From assembly GCA_037576215.1 (NCBI GenBank), contig JBANDB010000012.1, positions 2,108,001 through 2,172,000 of the forward strand: 64,000 bases of DNA. The letters run 5' to 3'. Position 1 is the first letter of the stretch; each line of letters begins with the position of its first letter. The stretch is from Armillaria gallica (taxonomy: Eukaryota > Basidiomycota > Agaricomycetes > Agaricales > Physalacriaceae). The notes beneath the pieces are model-generated. The model saw only the letters and a list, made by a program, of their open reading frames with translations, had not been told where the DNA came from and did no database searches. Position numbers and translations under genes: made by a program. This document shows positions 49,611 through 60,029 of this stretch, piece after piece.

Positions 49611-50663
49611 GTGCCCGTGATCAACTAGCTCACCTACTTACAAATGCATCAACAGATTCAAGGTATATCAGTAGGTGGCAACTGCATGCATTATTTTTAT
49701 ATGTATACTCATTGAAAACTAGAGTGCTCTGATTAACTTGCCCGAACAAGTTCCCTTCGTTGAATACGCGGTAATATGTGCTTCCGTCGGCCTGTTTGTC
49801 GATTCCATGACGTTGATGAACCTACGACATACCACCAATGCAGTACATATCAGCGAGACTCGAGCTAACTTTTACACACGCCATCTTGGATAGCAAAATT
49901 GTTGTACACGAGAAACCATGCGTTGACGAAATCTGTGTTGTTTGTGGGAACATAATTGGGAGCTAGTACTCTCGAATTCGCAGGTCCCGCATCCAGGATT
50001 CATGAATCAGTGTTTCACGGGGCCTTGGCCTTGGTGCGAAGTCAAGGTTCCTGGTCGCGGAAGCTAGGGACTATTGGTGTGAGTATCTCTCGTCCCGTTT
50101 GAGTCTCTCTTCCTGTCTGTCTACAGCAATCGCAGCGTAGACGTCGTAGAGCAATGCCATCTCCTTATGATGATCTTTTCCTGTAGCTCTTAGGCGTTGA
50201 TTTGTTGATGATTATGATCGAGCTCTCTGCCTCTACTTCATTTTACTTCTCCTTATCTTGCGAAGAGCGACCACACACTGACACTGACTTCTCAACGCCG
50301 TTTGTCATGTGCCCATTCATTTTTCTAGTAGTCAGATAATAATTATGCGTTGTGCTCTCAGAATTGGATCCCTCGTGCGAGAGATTGACGTCTATCAGAA
50401 ATTCTCCCAACTAGTTTGAAGTACAGAGGAAAAACGGCTTCAATTTGCTCCGCTGATGTAGAGCAAGCCACTCAAGAAACGAAATCTCTCTTCTTTCTGA
50501 TGGACTCGCACGACCGTGTCCCAGACCTAACTTTCTATGTATCTCAGTAGTCAGTACTTCTTCCCTTTCAGTTACTTGGTGACAGTCATAGATAGGCGAT
50601 CTACGTACTCCGGTCATGCACCGCACAACGCTCGAACGTTCGAGGCAGACTAGGTTGATGTAG
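49611..50663. other. Spacer holding a displaced piece of rad1
   Basis: No gene recognised. Positions 50,343-50,407 closely match rad1 at about 24,348-24,412 (exon start TCAGAATGG...GCTCTCAGAATTGGATCCCTC...GAGA.ATTGACGT.TATC.GAAAT), including the intron end CTAG just upstream. Confidence 0.7.
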
Positions 50664-52063
50664 CTAGTAGTAAGATTCCTTGTTCATTATCGTCTGCGGT
50701 TCCCTTCGATTGGAACTATATATACTTCCTTGAGGCTTCCAAGGCGACGAAGCGTGACCTCCCACTCCCGCCGTCAGGTACACCGCGCTGCCGTTCTGCG
50801 CAATGTAAAAGCAATCTTCGAGGCGCACGCCGACCTTGCCCTCGATATACACCCCAGGCTCGTCGGAGAAAGTGTGCTCTATTTGGAGGATGGCCTCGCT
50901 CCCGCCGTTCAGGAATGGATCTTCATGGTCCTCCAAGCCGATACCATGTCCAAGGCGGTGTGTAAAATACTTTGCATACCCCCCTAGGCCGAGAAAAGCC
51001 TCGGGGCTTCGTCGACGCGTTTGGCGCGACCACACCTGCATGGGCGGTCTGAAACGCGATATTCTGTGCCGAGTGGACAAAGTTCCATATTTGGAAATGG
51101 GTGTCGGGAATGGTGGAGGCAGGAAGGGCGAGTGTGCGGGTGACGTCGCTCCAATAACCGTGCAAAGAGGCAGTGCAGTCGAACAAGGCAAAGTCACTGG
51201 GGCCAAGGCGACGATCGGTGCCGCTTCCATGAGGGAGGGCGGCGTTTTCTGGGCAGGATAAGATGAGGAGCAGGAGTCATTAAATTAAGGCGCGCACCTC
51301 CAAATAAGGTTAGGCAACCGCCATATTTGAGGCCTGCGTCGGTAAGGGAGCGTGCAACGAGTTGTCGGGCCTCGGACTCGCGGATGCCGACGTGCATTTG
51401 CTTGTGTGTTAGTCGGATGGCCAGAAGGGTTGCCTATGGGCGTGCTAGTATCCCAGTATTTGTTATCGGAGTATACAGACCTCGTTGGCTCACTTTGACA
51501 ACTCCAGCTCTCCCTCCGACTTACGTTCCGGCACCTGCCTGATCTCTATAGGCGCCGCGATCACCGTAGCCTTTGGGAACGCAGTTCGTAGCCCGTCAAC
51601 GATGAAATGATGGATACTTCCGTCCACAAACACCGTGCCTTCGATGTCAGGTAGCCGCTTATATGGATCCTCGTCCTCCACCCACTCAGCCCACTCTACG
51701 TCAGACGGAATCGAGAGCAATCTTGTGCACGTGCCTTCAAATCTGGGTGTCAAGAACGTCACCCGCGCAGAGGCATCCACGATAAGCAGCAGCGGTCTCT
51801 CGGAGAGGTGCAAGTGCGAGGACGAGACGTTGGCGTAGTAGAGCGCGCTGGCACTGGGTTCGGCAATGTATGCAGAGGCGTTGAGCGCAGTGAGGGTGGA
51901 GAGGCGCGTGTGGAACTCGGAAGCGGGGAATGAGCCAAGATGGGAGCAGTGGAAGGTATCCTTGCTCGTCAGTTTCGGTAGACGTGATGGGTAAGCTAAT
52001 AGACAAGCTGATATGAAACTAAGACAGAGTAGGTACCATCCCTTCCGCGTGGCTTGGGGTGGC
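50664..52063 (-). pseudogene. M24 (Xaa-Pro aminopeptidase/prolidase type) peptidase, copy A, frame-damaged
   Basis: Metallopeptidase of the pita-bread fold. The upstream part has a membrane-helix-like WYLLCLSFISACLLAYPS without a preceding in-frame ATG. Then come FPASEFHTRLSTLTALNASAYIAEPSASALYYANVS, FEGTCTRLLSIPSDVEWAEWVEDEDPY and MHVGIRESEARQLVARSLTDAGL. The catalytic part has FDCTASLHGYWSDVTRTLALPA (two Asp ligands), HRLGHGIGLEDHED (His), SDEPGVY and GVRLED (two Glu). Near 51,030 and 51,003 the frame is broken by a 2-base gain and a 1-base loss relative to copy B. The N-terminal start is missing, replaced upstream by rad1-derived sequence. Without these breaks it would be a membrane-anchored dipeptidase-like enzyme. 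Confidence 0.75.
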
Positions 52064-52071
52064 GACGCTTC

Positions 52072-52150
52072 GCTTTATTGCAGGTAGAAGAAGCATGCAC
52101 TCTGTTGTGTTTGTACATTTCGCCATTTAATCTTCAAGACTTAGACTCGT
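52072..52150 (+). repeat. Second displaced fragment of rad1
   Basis: GCTTTATTGCAG.GTAGAAGAAGC...CTGTTG.GTTTGT.CAT and ...TCTTCAAG match rad1 exon sequence at about 23,634-23,715 with several substitutions and small gaps. It abuts the truncated 5' end of M24 copy A. Confidence 0.75.
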
Positions 52151-52192
52151 AACGGTCTCTCTCACCACTTGACGTCGCAAGTGAGATGAGAG

Positions 52193-52686
52193 AGACTGGT
52201 GAATTTGGATCCGAATTTGGCAGGAAGCGCGGGTGGCTGTGCTACGGTCAGGTGAATATCATGTGCATACTTCGGGCCGGGACGCGTTCGTCGAGCATTA
52301 TCGTTTACAGAGCTTGTACTGCTATTACGGAACCATGGTGAAGTACATCTAAAGTTGCAACGAACTGCCATTCATTCGTTATGCCCATTTGTCCTTATCA
52401 AATGATCCAAGATACTAACCCAGATCTCAAACAGACACTTGTAGGCAAAAACATGGGTCTGGGTAGTAGGGAAAGCAATAATATATTATCAGAAGGCATA
52501 GTAGGAATTAAAAATGCTTGAGAGGGATTTTCTATGAAGCATTAAACACAGTAACGTAAAAATGTAACAGAAAACAACCGGTTTGGGTCGGTCCGAAGTA
52601 CACACATGATATTCACCTGACCTAAACACAGCCACCCGAGCTTCCTGCCAAATTCGGATCCAGGTTAGACAGACGGTCACCAGTCT
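52193..52686. repeat. Inverted repeat, possible MITE or foldback
   Basis: Outer ends AGACTGGTGA (52193-52202) and TCACCAGTCT (52677-52686) are perfect inverted copies. Inside, about 75 bp (GGATCCGAATTTGGCAGGAAGC.CGGGTGGCTGTG...GGTCAGGTGAATATCATGTG) on the left recur inverted at about 52,590-52,665. The central roughly 300 bp has no recognised coding content. No clear target-site duplication was found. Confidence 0.7.
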
Positions 52687-53222
52687 AATGATCAGCGGCT
52701 ACATCCCAATATTTTCTGTATTCTTCCCGAAGCTAGCGGGCCCTGCCGCTTGCCCAATGCCGGCCATACTGAAATTTATTCGGTCGATTGTGATTCTTTT
52801 ATCGTACATTGGATGTTTTCCTTTTCCAGTGCCACCCGGAAAAATGTTGAAGAGAAATTGTAGGTGGTGCGAGCTGAAACGCAGACAGATCCGATGAACA
52901 GGGTGAAAGAGGGATGTTGTGTGTGGAGTGTAAGAGTACAGTGCGTTTCTTGCGTCCATGCAGCTTATTTCGGGAATCAGCCAAGCAAACTCCCGCTGAG
53001 CAGTCATGTTCGACGGCTTCTGAGATGAAGATGATATAGAAGAAAAAGATGTGTCGTCCGACTGTGTAATAGTTGCAGTGCATTCGCGATCCAATTCATC
53101 GACTAAATGGTTGGTCGGTAGATGATTCCAAGGATACATATTGGACGTTCATTTACCATAGGTGACGCAGTGAACACTGCGAAAGATCTGCGATCTCGAT
53201 GTCAATAGGCAGGTCAAGGCGA
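52687..53222. other. Intergenic, no gene recognised
   Basis: A minus-strand open frame (53139-52699, 146 residues) has no recognised motif and a composition that does not favour it as a gene. It lies downstream of the kinase-like gene's stop. Confidence 0.45.
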
Positions 53223-55002
53223 TCACACAGGAGCACCAACTTTGAAGCATATGTCGTCCATCACACATGACAATCTTGAGGTATGGTCATCAGGAGCCAC
53301 CGAGGCAGTTGAAGAGCTAGCCGCATCTTGATGGATTGCAAGTACAACTCGGCCGCGAGCATCCCAAAGGATATCGAAGTCCTATATCATGATATCTAGT
53401 CGTGAGTATCAATAAGGGCCCCCATCCTGCTTACTTTAGCATCCAGATCAAACAAATGAACTTGCTCCGACAAATTATTCAGTGCACTCTGGATGTAAAT
53501 GAGCATAGAAAACCGGTTCAGACAGCTACCACGTACCGATATACCGGGAATCTGTTGACTCAGTCGTAAGAACGCGGAACAGATCACGGGTCTCTCTACA
53601 CTCGCCATTCTGGAACACATATCCGCGATTTCGTCAACACCCTGGCTCATCGATGACAGGATAACACTTTCAATAGGATCCTTGATGTCTGTATACTCCG
53701 TCAATCAGGCATTCGCTCAAAGTAGGAGATATTTTATCACCGAGATCATATACCAAGAATGGTCGCTCCGAGTCAGGACTTGAAATTCCGATGAGGTGGG
53801 GTAAATTGGGATGCCTACGGAGCAGCTATATAACCAAAAACATGCAGAATCTGAATGACACGTACACAACTTTCTTGTCTAACTTGACTGTTTCGTACCA
53901 GGTCTGACGACAGTTTAGCATAGACAGCCCAGAATGAGTTTCGTACCGATTTTGCTTTACAGCCTGTGATCACTCTGATGGTAACAGCCTTTCCACGTAT
54001 GTCTGCGGTTTGAAGGCTGTACTCTGGACCGTCGGTGATCACTTTACAGGGAGTGAATTCACTTCTCGATATGATCTACAATTTCCGTGAGCATCCCTTT
54101 CAGTTTTTGTAAAGAAGGCTTAACTTACACGTATCGAAGCTCCTTCGGATCTCGGAGCAGGTTCGGAACGGTTCATAAGTACCACAGTAGTCTGTTCGAC
54201 GCGCTGTAGGGTTGCGTTCATCCCTACAGCGGTCTGTTCGACGTGCTGGAGGGTTGCGTTCATCCCTACAGCGGTCTGTTCGACGTGCTGGAGGGTTGCG
54301 TTCATCCCTACAGTGGTCTGTTCAACGTGCTGGAGGGTTGCTTTCATCCCTACAGTGGTCTGTTCGACGCGCTGTATGGATGCATGAATCTTTGCGCTGA
54401 TTTCATTGAGCGAAAGTAAGTTCTTGATCTGAAACAGCTGGTAAGGAAGGAAGGACCTCAGGGGAGTATATGGCCTACTTGAAAAAGCGACAAAGTACTG
54501 TGAACCCGTTTTTCAAGGCGTTGTAAATCATCGGTATTTGATTTCGAATAAACGAGACGATTGATCCACGTCTTATGTTCGTACTTGTCGACAGTTTCTT
54601 GGGCGTTACGCAGATCCCTATCAGTCCTTAGATGTGAGCAATGACCAAGGTAGAGAAGGACATACGCTTCAAATTGTTGAATACCGTCCGATAGCGCCGG
54701 CGTGATTTCCATGTTCTGCAGATGCTGAGCTAATGTGGCATAAGCTCTCAGGCACAGATCTGCGATTTCACGAACGGTCCCAGCATTCTGCTGGCTCTGG
54801 TACACTTTCTCAAGGACGGAATACAGGATCTCCGCCGCTGGTCCAAGGGCTGGTACTGAGATTACTCTAGCAGCCGCCTAGAGTCCCATCAGTCATGATA
54901 GTCACCTGATGAACTCTAGGGGCGACGTACCTTTACAGATTCCAGAGACACCATAGCAGTCTCGACGCCATTCTTCTTGACTAAGGTAAAGAATTTCTTC
55001 AT
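53223..55002 (-). CDS. Helical-bundle / kinase-like protein (MLKL-type N-terminus), copy C
   Basis: The start at 55002 gives MKKFFTLVKKNGVETAMVSLESVK. After an intron comes a helical region (AAARVISVPALGPAAEILYSVLEKVYQSQQNAGTVREIADLCLRAYATLAQHL..., about 54,880-54,490), like the four-helix bundles at the N-terminus of MLKL-like proteins in agaricomycetes. A coiled coil of 14-residue repeats (MNATLQHVEQTAVG) follows, then a short kinase N-lobe-like part (GPEYSLQTADIRGKAVTIRVITGCKAKS, TVKLDKKV, HPNLPHLIGISSPDSERPFLVYDLG). It ends with SILSSMSQGVDEIADM-like helices and FDILWDARGRVVLAIHQDAA... at 53223. No HRD or DFG motif is present, and the beta-3 Lys position is Arg, so it is at most a pseudokinase. 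The role (cell-death effector or regulator) is inference. Confidence 0.65.
54185..54380 (-). repeat. 42-bp coding minisatellite, about 4.6 copies
   Basis: Units 54185-54226, 54227-54268, 54269-54310 and 54311-54352 plus a partial fifth. The 42-bp period keeps frame and encodes a 14-residue heptad-like repeat (NATLQHVEQTAVGM) in the kinase-like gene. Units differ by only a few bases, so copy number may vary between strains. Confidence 0.95.
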
Positions 55003-56156
55003 CTAATCGCTGTTTGTGTGTCCTGCAGAGATGGTGGAAGTTGTGGAAGAAGAGGTTGTATGTGCTGTCGAAAACAACATGCCTTGGTTTTACGAGAAGA
55101 AACGGGTGCACATCAAAATGTAAATAGGGACAGCTACCGCTGGTGATTGACAAGACACAAGTACGACGCATACTTGGTTTTCATTGCTGGAGCTTGCTGC
55201 TTCCGGAGACGCTAGAAGGGTGGATTGTTGTGTATCTTGCGACAAGTTAGATGGCGCGAACGACGTAGGTACGCGATGTATGCGTTGGAACTTGCAAAGT
55301 TGTCCTGGGGGTATCGTGCAGGATTAGGTTCGATACACGGAGGGTTAAGCCAGACACTGCTCGAATGCATCCGCAAGCTTCGACATATTCAACAATGATA
55401 TTGGACACTGACCCGTCGACGTGGTACTGCGGGAGTGAATGTAGGTTAGTGCTGGTGTAAACAGATAGAGTGCCAGTCACCGTTGGGGGCTAAGCGCTAG
55501 TTGGTTAGGCCGACTGTTCGAGATTAAGGGATTCAGAGGCTTGTAGAGGTGAAGGATTTTGGGGCTCTGACAGCACACGGGCGGGAGAAGCCATGGTGAC
55601 GGAGCCAAGAATAGGACTTGCCACGTCGAGAGTCCTGTCCCGGTCACGCAGGACCTCCCGCACAAAAATGGCTGAAGAAGATCACAAAGACTGCTTGGCT
55701 GCGAACTAAGCGCCGAACTTGATACTGTGTTCCCGAACTTCGTACAAGCTTCGAGCGAGGAGTCGGGCGTGGCGGGTGTTTTTATCACTGCTCTGAAATG
55801 CTCAACAGACATGTAAGAAAATTCCCATCGAGCGAATGGACTTGGTCGGGTGAATGGAAGGGCCGAGCGCTGATATGGTCAACGAACTGTCCCCGTGCTT
55901 TGCGTGCCCTTGACCTTTTTATGTGATGATCAAACCGATGTTGCATGTAATATCTTATAATGCTTCGTTCTCTGATACGGCGAATTAGACACTGCAGTAC
56001 TCAGTAAGTACTAAATCACGTTTGAATCTGACGCCTTACATTGTACATGCCATGCACTTCGAGGAAAAACATCCAGTATTGAAGGAAAGTCGTCGTAAGC
56101 CACTCTAAGCAATCATAAAAAGGAAAATTTCCGCTAAAAGATTTGATCTATTCTGT
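55003..56156. other. Upstream region of the kinase-like gene and spacer
   Basis: 55,020-55,150 is similar to about 47,560-47,690 upstream of the relic copy D. Minus-strand open frames at 55480-55247 and 55812-55477 have no recognised domain. Confidence 0.45.
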
Positions 56157-57330
56157 TTAAAGGTAGTTGGTCTTCCAAAACGACGAAGCAGGACCTCCCA
56201 CTCCTGATGCGAGGTACACCGTGCTGCCGTTCTGCGCAATATAAAAACAGTCTTCGAGGCGCACGCCGACCTTGCCCTCGATATATACACCAGGCTCGTC
56301 TGAGAATGTATGCCCTGTCTGTAAGATGACGTCGCTCCCGTCATTCAAGTTTGGATCCTCATGGACCTCCAAACCGAAACCGTGTCCAAGGCGATGCATA
56401 AAGTATTTTGCATACGCGAGGCCGAGGAAGAGCCTCGGAGTCTCGTCGACGCGCTTGGCGACCACACCTGCGTGAAACGCGATATTCTGTGCCGAGTGGA
56501 CAAAGTTCCATACTTGGATACGGGTGTCGGGGATGGTGGAGGCGGGGAGGGCGAGTGTGCGGGTGACGTCGCTCCAATAACCATACAAGGAGGTGGCACA
56601 ATCAAACAAGGCAAAGTCATCAGGGCCAAGGCAGCGGTCGGTGCCGCTTCCGTGGGGAAGGGCGGCATTTTCTGGCGGAATAAGACGGGGAGCGGGGGAC
56701 ATTATGAAAAAGGCGCATACCTCCAAATAGGGTTAGGCAACCGCCGTCTTTGAGGCCAGCGTCGGCGAGGGCGTGCACGACGAGTTATCAGGCATCGGAC
56801 TCATGGATGCCGATATGCAAATGCTTGTATACTTGTCCTATGGCCAGGAGGGTTGCCTATGGGTGTGTTAGCATTCCAGTATTTGTAATCGAAGTATACA
56901 GACTTCGTTGGTACACTTTAACAACACCAGCTCTCCCTCCGGCTTACGTTCCGGCACCTGCCTGATCTCTATAGGCGCCGCGATCACCGTAGCCTTTGGG
57001 AACGCAGTTCGTAGCCCGTCAACGATGAAATGACGGATACTTCCGTCCACAAACACCGTCCCTTCGATGTCAGGTAGCTGCTTATATAGATCCTCGTCCT
57101 CCACCCACTCAGCCCAATCTACGTCAGACGGAATCGAGAGCGACCTTGCGCGCGTGCCTTCAAATTTGAGCGTCTCACCCGAGCAGAGGCATCTACGATA
57201 GGCAGCAGAGTCTCTCGGAGAGGTGCCAGTGCGAGGACGTGACATCGGGTTCCAGAGGCATTGAGGGCGGTGAGGGTGGAGCGGAGGGTGGAGCGGCGCG
57301 TGTGAAACTCAGAGGCAGGGAGTGGGCCTA
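56157..57330 (-). pseudogene. M24 peptidase, copy B, N-terminally degenerate
   Basis: The catalytic half is open: FALFDCATSLYGYWSDVTRTLALPA, VVAKRVDETPRLFLGLAYAKYFMHRLGHGFGLEVHED, HTFSDEPGVYIEGKVGVRLEDCFYIAQNGS, ending SSFWKTNYL at 56157. All five metal ligands (two Asp, His, two Glu) are visible. The N-terminal half is recognisable (PSDVDWAEWVEDEDLYKQLPDIEGTVFVDGSIRHFIVDGLRTAFPKATVIAAP) but lacks the AYIAEPSASALYYAN segment seen in copy A and has frame breaks near 57,250-57,330. Three residues (QTA) present in copy A are missing before HAGVV. Copies A and B lie in the same orientation about 5.5 kb apart. Confidence 0.75.
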
Positions 57331-60029
57331 GATGAGAGCAGTTAGAAGAGTCTTGTTCATCAGTTTAGGGTTGGCGCGATGCATGGGTAAGCTAACAGAT
57401 AGGCTGGATGCTATGAGCGACGCTTCGACGTTCTCAGAAGAGAGTGAAGAACCGGCCCGGATCTGCCGCAAACAACTTCAAGTGCGTCTGCCACCATTGG
57501 GACCTGGGACCGGTACACACACCACACCAACCCACAAGTATGTCAGATTTACCGCGCCCACTTCGTTCCCCACATGACGGCTGTCGCAAGAGGCACGACA
57601 ACCCATCGTGATATAATGTCTACGCTGGCCAATGATTTCTCGGCACGTGGATGGTGTATTCAGTTTCAAATTAGTTGTCCAACATGTTTATGGTGATTGG
57701 ACCTCAACTGCTTTGTCAAGAAATACTGGATGTAAAAACCAGGATTCTGATTGGTACGGGAGAACGATGGTATACGCCATGGCCCAAAAAGCTGCATGTT
57801 GGTCATACGTAGCTATTACAGCTGCCTGTAAAGTTATTCGTCGGTCTGGTGAGCCATATCGGGGTAACGAGGCAGCCGACCTATCATTACTTCCTGCCAC
57901 GGGGTTGGTTAGCTCGTCGAACCATTTTCACCTGTCAAATTGCCTTGGAGCTTCACACGCAGGTAAATCAGATAGATATAGACATCATACAACTTACTTG
58001 TGCATGATAGCCCTTGCCGTTCTCCTGTACAACCCAGAATGTTGAATTGCGAGCCGGATTCTTCTTCCGTGAGATATTGAGCTTGTGCCGATGTAAAAGT
58101 TGTATGAGCATGTCGGTCTAAGCGAGTAGTTTCACACCATATACAACATCAGAGGTATCAGATCGTAAATGAGTGAGATATGACAGAAAAGAGTCTTTCG
58201 CTCTCTGAACGCGCAAAAACCGAAAAGGTAGGTTGGACAACTAATTTGAAAACAGCAATAATTACTGTAAATGCAGAGCACAAAAAAAAAGTCTATGCTT
58301 ACCTGAGCATCTCGGTAGCGGTGCATAATTGCGATAGTGCCGTGCCGTGCATGCCGTGCTCCATCCATGCTCTTGTCATGCGGTCACACTTGTTACGCGT
58401 CTTTTGTTGGGCACCAATCCCGCCGTCTTTCTGACGATTAATCCTACAATGGTCCCGAATCTCGCAGTCCTTTTGCACAAGATAAATCCTGTCATGGGAA
58501 AGCTGCCTCGGTCTTATTCTCCATCTCATCGAACAACACCATAGCATCTTGACCAGCCTAGTATCCTCGTAGCGATACAAGGTTGGATACTAGAACAATG
58601 TTTTTAGGTTGCTGTCGGAAGGTAAAGCACTGATAGATGTACGTCCTCCTTTGGTCAGTGTTGCGGATGAGTCATGACCTGTGTTAAATTACTTTTCTAG
58701 TCATGTCTACATCTCGTCAAGCAGCTTGGAGTACTTGGTAGTTGGCTTTCTGGCGAGCCTCAAGCACCTGCAGTTCTGTAGGAGTGCTTCAGTTTCAGCT
58801 GATTCCCCTCATGGTCGCCTTTGCGAACCTTCCGTCTGATGCACAGATTCAGACTCTTGACATTCTCATTGACAGATTTTTGGAGTCAGGTTCCGGATGT
58901 ATGGGGAGGATATAATCGGTGAGCATGGCCATCTGTTCATGGTTCCTTCGCAGTATGCTACAACCCTTTCCACTGACAAACACTTTTCCAGCCCAGCGAG
59001 CTGACGTTTTCATCTTCGATGTAGTGACAACGAATCAAGCATTACCAAGAACGTCAGCGAGACATTCAAGCTCAGCGCATTCATGTATCCTACGTGTGTA
59101 TGTTCTACCCATCTATTTTTGTTTCATTACTGACTGTGTTCTTGTTGGTTACTGACGTTTACGCTGTTCAACGTCTTTACGAGACGCTGAGTAGGGAACA
59201 GATGAAGGTCTTGGATTGTCTTCAAGGAGTATAGTTGAAGTATGTTCTCCGTATCATTGCGAATGACATGGCATTCCCCTTCATAGATGTACAACTTGTC
59301 GAGCAGCCTCGTTCGACTTGCGCATGGGAGTTGAATCGTTCGTTCCTTTTGGATATGCCCGATACCTACGGTTGGTAAATTTAAGCGAGTCTTCTCTCTT
59401 CGTCTTCATACGTGAAAGTGATGGTGTTGTTAGCAACCGATCAGTATTGACTACTGCGGTAAGGGAAGCTCAAGGTCGTAATTGAATACCAATATTATCA
59501 TGTTTTTGTGTCATGCCCGTGCAGAACAGCCCACCCTGGCAAACCTCAGGGCTCAGATATGCCACGCCCTGCGATGGCCCACCGCTTCATGTTACCTCAT
59601 ACTACTTGGAAGATGATCCTGTCATGTAATTTTAGTGAAAGGGACCCTCCCCGAGTCCGATTCTTGCTGCCCCGGTCCCACTCTCAGCAAATCTTCTCAA
59701 GATTTCGTTGGTTCTTTGGCGATAGCACTCTTCTATACTTCACGCTTTCGATAAACTGAAGAATTCCGGTTATGCCTGAGAGAAACCCCGGGATGATCAC
59801 CCATCAGAAAAAAATCATGCCAAAGTCCCAGAGAAATAATCCAGAGAAAGAAACGCGTAGTAGAAACGGTATTTCGAAATAGGTATTTTTCTAAGATAGA
59901 CAGACAAGCCCGGCATTGATATTATTTAAGGGCGAGTATTCACTAGCACCGGTCACTGGTCGGAAATATCAGTAATACATGACTGTGCGAAGATGATATT
60001 AAAACGTACCAAGCCATATTTGCACCATG
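57331..60029. other. Long stretch without a recognised gene
   Basis: Several frames are open for 60-140 codons (for example 57632-58045 plus) but show no known motif and do not join through splice sites. Around 58,795-58,890 a reading such as LIPLMVAFANLPSDAQIQTLDILIDRFLE looks coding-like, and a few other short pieces follow to 59,360. These may be remains of a gene or of a transposon that I cannot name. Confidence 0.35.

Noticed and set aside
52699..53139. 146-codon minus-strand open frame as a gene
   Set aside because: No domain and no conserved motif; it sits in the spacer after the stop of the kinase-like gene.
54185..54380. CRISPR-like array
   Set aside because: The 42-bp units are directly adjacent with no spacers, and they keep a reading frame in a eukaryotic gene.
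57632..58045. 137-codon plus-strand open frame as a gene
   Set aside because: No recognised motif, no supporting splice-linked exons and a composition like random sequence.
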